This document shows positions 16,633-24,405 of a stretch of 25,748 nucleotides of DNA, one piece after another. The notes under the pieces were generated by a model. The model was not told where the DNA came from and made no database searches. It saw only the letters and a list, made by a program, of their open reading frames with translations. Position 1 is the first letter of the stretch. Each line of letters opens with the position of its first letter. A program made the position numbers and the translations under genes. Origin of the DNA: DATJSJ01 sp035504175. GTDB lineage: Bacteria; Pseudomonadota; Alphaproteobacteria; Acetobacterales; Acetobacteraceae. The DNA is taken from assembly GCA_035504175.1 (NCBI GenBank), contig DATJSJ010000198.1:1-25748 (forward strand), in the 5' to 3' direction.

Positions 16633-18477
16633 TCAGTCCACGCGTTGGGCGGCGACGGACTCCTCATAACGGGCGCGTGCGGACCGCACCTGCTCGCGCG
16701 CCGAGACCTCGGGTACTGCGACATCCCACCAGGCGCCGCCGGCATCGGTCGTCGGCATCGGATCGGTGTCGATCACGATCACACCCGTGCCGGAGCGGAC
16801 CCGGGCACGCGCCAGCGCCTGCTCCAGCTCGGAAATCCCGCCGACCTTCTCCGCCTCGGCACCGAGACTCTGCGCATGCGCGGCGAAATCGATCGCCGGC
16901 AACACCTCATGCACGGCATCGCGCAGCAGGTTGTTGAAACTCTCGCCACCCGTCGCACGCTGCAACCGGTTGATGCATCCGAAACCGCGATTGTCCAGCA
17001 GCACGATCGTGAGCTTCTGCCCCAGCATCACCGCGGTCGCGATCTCGGAGTTCATCATCAGGTACGAGCCATCGCCGACCATGACGATCACCTCGCGCCC
17101 GGGCTGCGCCATCTTCACCCCAAGCCCGCCGGCAATCTCATACCCCATGCAGGAATAGCCATACTCCATGTGATAGCCGCCAGCCTGCTCGGCGCGCCAC
17201 AATTTGTGCAGCTCGCCCGGCAAACCACCCGCGGCACACACCACGACATCCGACGGCTCCGCCCCGCGCTGCACCGCGCCCAGCACCTGCGCATCACTCG
17301 GCAGCGCCGCATTGGTCGCCGCCGTGTAGCGCGACGCCACCTCCCGCCACCGCCGCTTCTCCGCCACCGCCCGTTCCGTCCACGCCGCCGGCGCGCGCCA
17401 CCCCGCCAGCGCCGCGTCCAGCGCCGCCAGCCCGGCCTGCGCATCGGCCACCAGCGGCAACGCGCGATGCTTCACGGCATCGATCGGCTGCACGTTCAGC
17501 CCGATGACCCGCCGCCCCTCGCCTTGGAACAACGCCCAGGAGCCGGTGGTGAAATCCGCCAGCCGCGTGCCGACCGCGAGGATCACATCCGCCTCGCGCG
17601 CCAGCGCATTGCTCGCCGCCGTTCCGGTCACGCCGACCGCGCCCATCGCGAGATCATCGCCGTCCGGCACCGACGACTTGCCCGCCTGCGTCTCGCACAC
17701 CGGAATCCCGTGCGCCGTGCAGAAATCGCGCAGTGTCGCCTCGGCTTCCGCATACAACACGCCGCCGCCAGCGACCACGACCGGCTTGCGCGCCCGCCGC
17801 AGCAGCGCCACCGCATCCGCCAGCTCCGCCTCGTCCGGACGGATCCGGCGCGGAGTCCAGACGCGCTCCGCGAGAAAGCTCGCCGGATAATCGTAGGCCT
17901 CGGTCTGCACATCCTGGCACAAAGCCAGCGTCACCGGCCCGCAGGCCGCGGGATCGGTCAGCACCGCCATCGCCCGATCGAAGGCCGGGATCAACTGCTC
18001 CGGCCGCGTCAGCCGGTCGAAATACCGGCTCACCGGCCGAAAGCAATCATTGGCGCTCGCGGTGCCGTCGCCGAAATCCTCGATCTGCTGCAGCACCGGA
18101 TCGGGGCGGCGATTGGCGAACACGTCGCCCGGCAGCAGCAGCACCGGCAGGCGATTGACATGCGCCACCGCCGCCGCCGTCACCATGTTCGTCGCCCCCG
18201 GCCCGATCGAGGTCGTGCAGGCCATCATCCGCCGCCGCCGCGAGGCCTTGGCAAACGCGACCGCACTGTGCGCCATCGCCTGCTCGTTATGCGCGCGATA
18301 GGTCGGCAGCCGGTCGCGCACCTGGAACAGCGCCTCGCCGATGCCGGCGACGTTGCCGTGCCCGAAAATCGCCCAGACGCCGCCGAACAGCGGCACGGTC
18401 TGGCCGTCGATGATCGTGCGCTGCGCCGCGAGCGCCTGCGTCAGCGCCTGCGCCATGGTCAGCCGAACCGTCTTCAC
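16633..18477 (-). CDS. iolD: 3D-(3,5/4)-trihydroxycyclohexane-1,2-dione acylhydrolase (decyclizing)
   Basis: A 614-residue ThDP-dependent enzyme that opens the inositol-derived ring to give 5-deoxy-glucuronate. It has the three-domain architecture of acetolactate-synthase relatives. The N-terminal block FGGVWAIFGHGNVAGIGEAL is characteristic of IolD, the catalytic ThDP-activating glutamate is E65 in HNEQAM, and the C-terminal ThDP-Mg site runs from GDGSYLMMNSEI to LLDNRGFGCINR. The GTG at 18477 is chosen because GGAGGAG lies 8 nt upstream and it overlaps the iolC stop by 4 bases (GTGA), a sign of coupled translation. An upstream in-frame ATG at 18528 would overlap iolC by over 50 bp. Confidence 0.93.
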   Translation of the reverse strand: MKTVRLTMAQALTQALAAQRTIIDGQTVPLFGGVWAIFGHGNVAGIGEALFQVRDRLPTYRAHNEQAMAHSAVAFAKASRRRRMMACTTSIGPGATNMVTAAAVAHVNRLPVLLLPGDVFANRRPDPVLQQIEDFGDGTASANDCFRPVSRYFDRLTRPEQLIPAFDRAMAVLTDPAACGPVTLALCQDVQTEAYDYPASFLAERVWTPRRIRPDEAELADAVALLRRARKPVVVAGGGVLYAEAEATLRDFCTAHGIPVCETQAGKSSVPDGDDLAMGAVGVTGTAASNALAREADVILAVGTRLADFTTGSWALFQGEGRRVIGLNVQPIDAVKHRALPLVADAQAGLAALDAALAGWRAPAAWTERAVAEKRRWREVASRYTAATNAALPSDAQVLGAVQRGAEPSDVVVCAAGGLPGELHKLWRAEQAGGYHMEYGYSCMGYEIAGGLGVKMAQPGREVIVMVGDGSYLMMNSEIATAVMLGQKLTIVLLDNRGFGCINRLQRATGGESFNNLLRDAVHEVLPAIDFAAHAQSLGAEAEKVGGISELEQALARARVRSGTGVIVIDTDPMPTTDAGGAWWDVAVPEVSAREQVRSARARYEESVAAQRVD

Positions 18478-20408
18478 GACAGCGTCTCCTCCATTCCGAC
18501 AGCGTGTCCCCGCTGCGCGCTTTGCCACGCCTCGACCAGGCCGGCGAAACGCCGGGCCATCTCGTCGACGGCCGCGGCATCATCCATCCGGCCGGCGAGC
18601 CATGCCTGCGCCGGCTCGGCGAAAATCGTGCGTCCGACCGCAAAGCCGCGTACCAGGCGCTCGCCGGCGGCGGCGCGGAAGGCGCGATGCAAATCCTCCG
18701 CCGGGGCATCCAGGCCGAGCAGCACGATGCCGCGGCAGAACGGGTCGGCGCCGCGGATCACGTCGCCGATCGCCGCCCAGGCGCGCGCGCTCACCTGCGG
18801 CTCCAGCTTCCACCAGTCCGGTCGGATGCCGAGCTCGTAGAGCCGCGTCAGCACGCGCGGGATCGTGTCCTCGGTGAGCGCCCCGTGCTTGCCGGCGATG
18901 ATCTCGACCAGCAGCTCGCGTCCCACCGTGCGGCAGGCGTCGAACAGGCGCAGCAGCTCGCGCTCCTGTCGCGCCCGCAATTCCTCCGGATCGTCGGGAT
19001 GATAGAAGCAGAGGCACTTCACCGTCTGGGTCACCGGCCATTCCGCCAGATGCGCGCCGAGACTCTCCATGTGGTCGAAATCGAGCGGACGCGATCCCGG
19101 CTTCTCCACCGGCCGCCCGATCCAGAAGTCATGCGCGGCCGCACGGAACAGCGCCTCCCGCCCGTAGCGCCCGTCCAGCAGCATGCCGAAACCAGGCCGT
19201 CCGTCGGCGACACGCGCCGCCGCCTGCACGGCGAGCTCCTTGAACGCACCGATGCGCTCGGGCGGCGCGCCGGCGGCCCGCGCGATCTCCTCGAGCTGCG
19301 AGCGATGGTCGATCGCCAGCGCCATCACCGTATCGTGTCCCGGCCGGCGCGTTGTTGCCCAATGCGTGTGGTTCAACGCCACATCGTGCCGCAGCGCGCG
19401 GTGCTTGCTGCCGTCGCGCAGGAATTGCTGCAGCTCGGTCCAGGTCGGAATTTCCGGCGAGCACAGCAGGCGCGACACCGCGAAGGCGCCGCATGCATTC
19501 GCCCAGGCGCAGCAGGTCTCGAGCTTCTCGTCGCGCAGCCAGCCGCGCAGGAAGCCGGACATGAAGGCGTCGCCGGCGCCGAGCACGTTGTACACCTCGA
19601 CCGGGAAGCCCGGGCCGCGCACGCCATCCTCGATGCTCGCCGGAATGGCGCCTGGGAACGCCACACAGCCCATCGGGCCGCGCTTGCACACGATGGTCGC
19701 AGCGGAGATCGCGCGGATGCGGCGCATCGCTTCCAGCGTGTCCTCGCTGCCGCCGGCGATATGCAGCTCCTCCTCGGTGCCGACGATGAGGTCGCACTCC
19801 GCCAGGATCGGCGTCAGATGCGCGGTCACCGCGTCGGAGCGGATGTAGCGGCTCTCCCCGGCATCGTGCCCGGCCAGGCCCCAGAGATTCGGCCGGTAGT
19901 CGACATCGATGATGACCCGCGCGCCGCGCTCCCGGGCGATCGTCATGGCGCGCCGCTGCGCCGCGGCACTCGCCGGTCGCGAGAAATGCGTGCCGGTCAC
20001 CAGCACCGCCCGCGCACGCGCGATGAAGTCGGCGTCGATGTCGCTCTCGTCCAGTGCGCTGTCGGCGCAGTTGTCGCGATAGAAGATCAGCGGAAAAATG
20101 TGCTCGTCGCGCACGCTGAGCAGCACGAGCGAGGTCAGTCGCTGCGGATCGGTGTGCACGCCGTCCAACGCCACGCCCTCTCGCCCGAGCTGCTCGCGGA
20201 TGAAGCGGCCCATCGGCTCGTCACCCACGCGGGTGATCACGCCGGAGGCGAGGCCGAGCCGCGCGGTGCCGATCGCGATATTGGTCGGGCAGCCGCCCAC
20301 CGCCTTGGTAAAGGTCGCGATGTCTTCCAGCCGGCTGCCGATCTGCTGCCCGTAGAGATCGACGGACGAGCGGCCGATGGTGACGACATCGAGCGGCGCA
20401 GTGCTCAT
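18474..20408 (-). CDS. iolC: 5-dehydro-2-deoxygluconokinase fused to DUF2090 (aldolase-like) domain
   Basis: A 644-residue two-domain protein. Residues 1 to about 330 are a PfkB kinase: GGCPTNIA (near 38-45), YRDNCAD (near 110) and the catalytic NVLGAGDAF with D280. This half phosphorylates 2-deoxy-5-keto-gluconate. From about residue 345 to the end is a DUF2090 domain of class I aldolase-like fold (MALAIDHRSQL, GMLLDGRYG, VKCLCFYHPDD, FAVGRTIF), which probably cleaves the phosphorylated product to malonate semialdehyde and dihydroxyacetone phosphate, as IolJ does elsewhere. That activity is inferred from the fusion. The ATG at 20408 has GAGG 6 nt upstream. It is the first gene of the operon, and the palindromes about 100 and 270 bp upstream are probable operators. 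Confidence 0.92.
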   Translation of the reverse strand: MSTAPLDVVTIGRSSVDLYGQQIGSRLEDIATFTKAVGGCPTNIAIGTARLGLASGVITRVGDEPMGRFIREQLGREGVALDGVHTDPQRLTSLVLLSVRDEHIFPLIFYRDNCADSALDESDIDADFIARARAVLVTGTHFSRPASAAAQRRAMTIARERGARVIIDVDYRPNLWGLAGHDAGESRYIRSDAVTAHLTPILAECDLIVGTEEELHIAGGSEDTLEAMRRIRAISAATIVCKRGPMGCVAFPGAIPASIEDGVRGPGFPVEVYNVLGAGDAFMSGFLRGWLRDEKLETCCAWANACGAFAVSRLLCSPEIPTWTELQQFLRDGSKHRALRHDVALNHTHWATTRRPGHDTVMALAIDHRSQLEEIARAAGAPPERIGAFKELAVQAAARVADGRPGFGMLLDGRYGREALFRAAAHDFWIGRPVEKPGSRPLDFDHMESLGAHLAEWPVTQTVKCLCFYHPDDPEELRARQERELLRLFDACRTVGRELLVEIIAGKHGALTEDTIPRVLTRLYELGIRPDWWKLEPQVSARAWAAIGDVIRGADPFCRGIVLLGLDAPAEDLHRAFRAAAGERLVRGFAVGRTIFAEPAQAWLAGRMDDAAAVDEMARRFAGLVEAWQSAQRGHAVGMEETLS

Positions 20409-20488
20409 GCGGGGCCTCGTGACTGGCAATCAGGACGGCGGCCGGGACGGGAGGCAGCGCCAGGCGGCGCCGGGGGGTTGTGAAGCAC

Positions 20489-20524
20489 GAATTCCATCCT
20501 GCGGTCAAATGGAATTCTTCTTCC
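20489..20524. promoter_or_regulatory. candidate IolR operator at the iolC promoter
   Basis: GGAATTCTTCTTCC (20511-20524) fits the GGAA-N6-TTCC pattern that I recall for IolR of rhizobia. It overlaps a longer inverted repeat, GAATTCCA (20489-20496) and TGGAATTC (20510-20517), whose centres are 21 bp (two helical turns) apart. The site lies 80-116 bp upstream of the iolC start and encloses a TTGACC hexamer, so binding would block the promoter. Confidence 0.55.
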
Positions 20525-20633
20525 CTTGCGACGAGGCGTTTCCGCCATAGCGGGACCAAGGCGTTCGCGGACTCCTGGCTCACGCGATCGTGATGCGATC
20601 GGCGTTCATGCTGCATGTGCGAGATATCTCACG

Positions 20634-20912
20634 TCAGACTGACCATCGTCCCGGCACGCTGCCGCCGCCGGACAGACTGGAATGTTCATTCCGAAAATGC
20701 GGCAACGCGAAATTCTGAATCTTTGCCAGCAGGTCGAGCGCCGGCTGCCCAAGGCCGGGCAGATGCTCACCTGCCAGACGCCCGGCGATCGGCAGCGAAC
20801 CGAGGTCGGCCGCCGCCTTCCGAAGATCGTCGGCAATCTTCCAGTGACCGGCGACGGCAATCTCCAGCCCCGGGGGCGTGCGGATCTGCACGCCCCGGAT
20901 CGAAGCGCCGTG
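20634..20912 (-). pseudogene. possible gene remnant or short unknown frame in the iol control region
   Basis: The minus-strand frame from 20912 down to a stop at 20634 has about 92 codons, high G/C at third positions and a balanced composition (for example PPGLEIAVAGHWKIADDL and LPGLGQPALDLLAKIQNF). That is unlike the Arg/Pro-rich shadow frames around it. It lacks an ATG; a GTG at 20891 is possible but no ribosome site was seen. No family is recognised. One candidate operator (20679-20692) lies inside it, so it may be a decayed gene turned control region, or chance. Confidence 0.2.
20679..20692. promoter_or_regulatory. second candidate IolR operator
   Basis: GGAATG-TT-CATTCC is a perfect inverted repeat with a 2-nt centre and again fits GGAA-N6-TTCC. 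It is 271 bp upstream of iolC and 651 bp upstream of the ABC ATPase gene. Together with the site 168 bp away it could allow looping by an RpiR-type dimer, or act on the divergent importer promoter. The chance rate of this eight-base pattern is about one per 65 kb in random sequence. Confidence 0.5.
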
Positions 20913-21342
20913 TCAATCGCCCACCTCAAAGGGCCGCGACACGGCGGAAAGACGGGCCGTCGTCGCGCTGGGATTCCGCCCTGGCAGGCCGCAACGCAAC
21001 TGCAACGCCCACCTCAGCCGCCGCGCCGATCGCGTGGCTGGCGACGAGGCGCACCGGGCAAGCATTCGCCGAGATCGGCTGTCGCGCCCACCGGCTCGTC
21101 GTCGACCGCTTCGGGCAGCCGCGCCGGATCGATCCGGAACGACCTCTTTACAAAGCGATACGATCTCCCCGATCATCGCCGCGATCGGCCGCCCGCCGCG
21201 GGCGCGTGGCCCAACGGCGCGCTGGCCCATGACCACCGCAGGTGGACTCGCCGAGGGCGCGGCGCGTGGTCTGAAAACAAGTCGCTGGGGCACGATCGCT
21301 CTGCACGGCCAGAGTGAGCCGGCTCCAGCCGCGGGAGGATGT

Positions 21343-22083
21343 GTGAGCCTCATCCGCCTCCAGGGAGTCGGCAAGCATTTCGGCGCCGTGCGCGCGCTGG
21401 AAGACGTGGCCCTCGAGATCGAGGACGGCGAGGTCGTCGGCCTGATGGGCGACAACGGCGCCGGCAAATCCACCCTGGTCAAGATCCTCGCCGGCAACTA
21501 CCGGCCGTCCGCCGGCACGTATCTCGTCAACGAGAAAGCCGTGAGCTTCGACAGCCCGGCCGATGCGCGCCGCATGGGGATCGAGGTCGTCTACCAGGAC
21601 CTCGCGCTGTGCAACAATCTCACCGCGGCCGCCAACGTGTTCCTCGGGCGGGAGCTCATGAAACGCGTCGGCCCGTTCCAGGTGCTCGATCACGAGCAGA
21701 TGAACCGCCGCGCCGCCGCCCTGTTCCGCGAGCTGCAATCGGAGACGCGCTCGCGCGACGTCGTCACCCGCATGTCCGGCGGCCAGCGCCAGGCGGTCGC
21801 GATCGCCCGCACCCGCCTCGCCGAAGCCAAGCTGGTGCTGATGGACGAGCCCACCGCCGCGATCAGCGTGCGCCAGGTGGCGCAGGTCCTGGCACTGATC
21901 CGCCGGCTGCGCGAGGCCGGCCACGCCGTGATGCTGATCAGCCACCGCATGCCGGACATCTTCGCGGTCTGCGACCGGGTGATCGTCATGCGCCGCGGCC
22001 GCAAGGTGGCCGACAAGGCGACCGCCACGACCTCGCCCGAGGAAGTCACCGCGCTGATCACCGGCGCGCTGATGGCGGCCTAG
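21343..22083 (+). CDS. sugar ABC transporter ATP-binding protein (CUT2 type, single domain)
   Basis: A 246-residue ABC ATPase. Walker A is GDNGAGKST (36-44), the signature is MSGGQ (144-148), Walker B is LVLMDEP (164-170, catalytic E169), and the switch histidine is H201 in ISHR. It has one nucleotide-binding domain of about 250 residues, like the fructose transporter ATPase FrcA, not the double-domain form of RbsA, XylG or IatA. The protein should form a homodimer under the permease encoded next. The GTG at 21343 follows GGGAGGA by 3-4 nt; the frame is open far upstream but that part is not ABC-like. First gene of the importer operon, 14 bp before the permease. Confidence 0.9.
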   Translation: MSLIRLQGVGKHFGAVRALEDVALEIEDGEVVGLMGDNGAGKSTLVKILAGNYRPSAGTYLVNEKAVSFDSPADARRMGIEVVYQDLALCNNLTAAANVFLGRELMKRVGPFQVLDHEQMNRRAAALFRELQSETRSRDVVTRMSGGQRQAVAIARTRLAEAKLVLMDEPTAAISVRQVAQVLALIRRLREAGHAVMLISHRMPDIFAVCDRVIVMRRGRKVADKATATTSPEEVTALITGALMAA

Positions 22084-22097
22084 GCGGGAGCCGCGCG

Positions 22098-23111
22098 ATG
22101 CAGGACGAAGCCCTCTCTGCGTCACCCACGGGCTTCGACGATTCCGCGACCGGCGGCTGGTCGTGGCGCGCCTGGCTCGGCTCGCAGGAACTCTGGATCA
22201 CCGTGGCCGTGCTGGTGATCGGCGTCGTCGTCTCGCGCCTGACGCCGCATTTCGCGACCTTCAGCAATCTCGGCAACGTGCTGCAGAATCTCTGCTTCAT
22301 CGGCATCGTCGCCCTCGGCATCACTCCTGTCATCATCACCGGCGGCATCGACATCTCCGTCGGCTCGATCACCGGGCTCTGCGCCGTGACACTCGGCGTC
22401 CTGCTGGAAGCCAACTGGTCGTTCTGGTCCGGCGCGCTCGTCACCCTCGCGGTCGGACTGGCCGCCGGCTGCTTCAACGGCTTCCTGATCGCCTATGTAC
22501 GGCTGTCGCCCTTCGTCGTGACGCTCGGCACGCTCAGCGCCTATCGCAGCCTGGCGATCGTCGTGACCGCCAACCAGGCGGTCTACTCCTTCGGCCATGC
22601 CGAGCCGCTGACGCTCGCGATCGGCGGCGGCCATACCTTCGGCATCGCCAACGTGTTCTACGCGCTGGCCGTCTGCGCCGTGGCACTGCATTTCCTGCTG
22701 AAGATGACGCGCTGGGGCCGCTACATCTACGCGGTCGGCGGCAGCGAGCACGCGACGCGCCTGACCGGCATCCCGGTGCGGCGGATCAAGCTCTCGGCCT
22801 ACGCCTTCGCCGGGCTGCTGACCGCGATCGCCGCGATCTTCCTCGTCGGCTGGCTCGGCTCGGTGACCAACGGCATCGGCCAGGGCGACGAGTTGCGTGT
22901 CATCGCCGCGGCGGTGATCGGCGGCGCGAGCCTCGCCGGCGGCTACGGCTCGGCCTTCGGCGCAGTGATCGGCTCGGCGCTGATCGAGGAAATCCGCAAC
23001 TCGCTGCTGCTCGCCGGGGTCGATCCGTTCTGGCAGGGCCTGTTCGTGGGATTGTTCATCCTGCTCGCCGTGTTCCTGCAACGCCTGCAGACGATGCGCG
23101 AGGAGGATTGA
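22098..23111 (+). CDS. sugar ABC transporter permease (CUT2 / RbsC-like)
   Basis: A 337-residue inner-membrane permease of the BPD_transp_2 family with about 8-10 hydrophobic segments. The conserved blocks GITPVIITGGIDISVGSI (near 74-91) and NGFLIAYVRLSPFVVTLGT, the EAA-like cytoplasmic stretch YAVGGSEHATRLTGIPVRRIKLSAYAF, and GGASLAGGYGSAFGAVIG are typical of ribose, fructose and inositol permeases. A polar N-terminal tail of about 25 residues precedes the first helix. The start at 22098 has GGGAG 7 nt upstream. It lies between the ATPase (14 bp before) and the binding protein (49 bp after). Confidence 0.92.
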   Translation: MQDEALSASPTGFDDSATGGWSWRAWLGSQELWITVAVLVIGVVVSRLTPHFATFSNLGNVLQNLCFIGIVALGITPVIITGGIDISVGSITGLCAVTLGVLLEANWSFWSGALVTLAVGLAAGCFNGFLIAYVRLSPFVVTLGTLSAYRSLAIVVTANQAVYSFGHAEPLTLAIGGGHTFGIANVFYALAVCAVALHFLLKMTRWGRYIYAVGGSEHATRLTGIPVRRIKLSAYAFAGLLTAIAAIFLVGWLGSVTNGIGQGDELRVIAAAVIGGASLAGGYGSAFGAVIGSALIEEIRNSLLLAGVDPFWQGLFVGLFILLAVFLQRLQTMREED

Positions 23112-23160
23112 CGCGAGAACGCCGGGGCCAGGCGGCCACGCGCGCAAACGGGAGGGAATG

Positions 23161-24168
23161 ATGCAACGCACATGGCTCGCCGGCGCCTGCTTCGCCGGCC
23201 TGATGGCAGCCGCGGTGCTGCCCGGCACTGCCCAGGCGAAGACCTTCGCCATGGTCTTCAAAGTGATAAACAACGCCTTCACCCCGCCGCTGCAGGCGGG
23301 CTGCAAGGCGGCACAGAAGGATTTCGGCGTCACCTGCGTCTTCATCGGGCCGCAGGAATACAATGAGGCGCAGGAAGTCCAGATGGCGCAGGACGAGATC
23401 CAGCGCGGCATCGATGGGCTCGCCGTCTCGGCCGGCAATCCGAAGGCGATGGCACGCGCGCTGCGCCTGGCCAAGCAGCGGCACATCCCGGTCGTGACGT
23501 TCGACTCCGACGTGCTGCCGGAGGATTACGACCTCCGCGCCACCTTCATCGGCACCGACAACTACGCGTTTGGCGCCGAGCTCGCGAAGCTGACGCAGCA
23601 GCTCAAGCCCAAGGGCGGCACGGTCTGCATCCAGTCCGGGGCACCCGCCTCGCTCAATCTCGACGATCGCATCCAGGGCATCCGCGACACGCTGGCCGGC
23701 GCGCCGAAATCGCAGCCGGTGAAGCGCCTGACCGGCCAGGGCGGCTGGACCGAGCCGTCGAGCTGCCCGGCCTACAACAACGACAGCATCACGCTCGCGG
23801 CGCAGCAGATGTTCGACGTGCTGACCGCCAATCCGAAGCTCGACGCCTTCGTCGCCGTCGGCGGCTGGGCCCAGTACGCGCCGCAAGCGTACAAGCAGGC
23901 GGTGAACCTGCAGGCGGCCCGCGTCAAGTCGAAGGAACTGGCGATCGTCTTCGGCGACAATTTCGCGCCGCAGATGCCGCTCCTGGCCGCCGGCCTCAGC
24001 GACTACAATGTCGGCCAGCGCCCGTTCGAGATGGCGTACAAGGCGGTCAAGGCGCTGGTCGATCTGACCAGCGGCAAGACCGTGCCGCCGTCGATCGTCA
24101 CCGGCCTCGAAGTCTGCACGCCGGAGAACGCCATGACGACCTGCGGCAAGCTGCCGGCGGGACAGTAG
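23161..24168 (+). CDS. periplasmic sugar-binding protein of ABC importer
   Basis: A 335-residue periplasmic-binding-protein type 1 family member (Peripla_BP_4, ribose/fructose/inositol-binding group). It has a signal peptide cut near residue 26 (after AQA), then a two-lobe fold with SAGNPKAMARALRLAKQRHIPVVTFDSD, the usual hinge-side motif, and later DNFAPQMPLLAAGLSDYNVGQRPFEMAYKAV, the typical C-terminal block. Several cysteines (mature region) may form disulfides. The second of two adjacent ATGs (23158, 23161) is preferred for ribosome-site spacing (GGAGGG). The ligand is unknown: the position beside iol suggests myo-inositol; the single-domain ATPase and adjacent kinase suggest fructose or a related sugar. 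Confidence 0.9.
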   Translation: MQRTWLAGACFAGLMAAAVLPGTAQAKTFAMVFKVINNAFTPPLQAGCKAAQKDFGVTCVFIGPQEYNEAQEVQMAQDEIQRGIDGLAVSAGNPKAMARALRLAKQRHIPVVTFDSDVLPEDYDLRATFIGTDNYAFGAELAKLTQQLKPKGGTVCIQSGAPASLNLDDRIQGIRDTLAGAPKSQPVKRLTGQGGWTEPSSCPAYNNDSITLAAQQMFDVLTANPKLDAFVAVGGWAQYAPQAYKQAVNLQAARVKSKELAIVFGDNFAPQMPLLAAGLSDYNVGQRPFEMAYKAVKALVDLTSGKTVPPSIVTGLEVCTPENAMTTCGKLPAGQ

Positions 24169-24178
24169 CCACCTGGCG

Positions 24179-24213
24179 CCGCCCGCGCGGACCGCATCCG
24201 GTCCGGCGGGCGG
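24179..24213 (+). terminator. hairpin after the binding-protein gene
   Basis: CCGCCCGC and GCGGGCGG (24179-24186, 24206-24213) flank CGGACCG-CATC-CGGTCCG, with one bulged G. The total is a 15-bp stem with a 4-nt loop, 10 bp after the binding-protein stop. No T-tract follows. It probably ends or stabilises the importer transcript, so the kinase gene 190 bp further on may be expressed separately. Confidence 0.5.
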
Positions 24214-24405
24214 ACCCCGGCCGACGCGCCCGCTTCTCCCGGATAGCCAAGCGCCGGCCGGTGAATCACGCCGTGTCGGCGCCCGTCGCGACAACGGGAC
24301 GCCGTCGCGTTTCGCCTCCGTTGGGGTAGGCTGACCCCGCCGCGTCTGCGCCGAAACGCCGCAGAACGACGCGACGGAACGCCACAGCAGAACAGGGCCG
24401 CCGCC

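Larger units (their letters stand above)
20409..21342. other. 934-bp divergent control region between iol operon and ABC importer
   Basis: This is by far the longest gap in the window. It must hold the promoter of iolC (minus strand) and probably that of the ABC importer (plus strand). The left 300 bp contain the paired palindromes listed separately. A TTGACC hexamer on the minus strand (20503-20508) is a possible -35 box that falls between the two arms of one palindrome. From about 20700 to 21340 no protein family is recognised in either strand; one minus-strand frame (20634-20912) has gene-like codon use and is listed as a possible remnant. Confidence 0.5.

Noticed and set aside
16548..16745. 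N-terminal extension of the iolB frame
   Set aside because: It would translate the intergenic double-hairpin repeat and overlap the end of iolD; family members start at MPELLVKP-like sequence.
16645..18840. 731-codon plus-strand frame opposite iolD
   Set aside because: Arg/His-rich antisense frame with no recognisable domain; iolD on the other strand has full ThDP-enzyme motifs and a coupled start.
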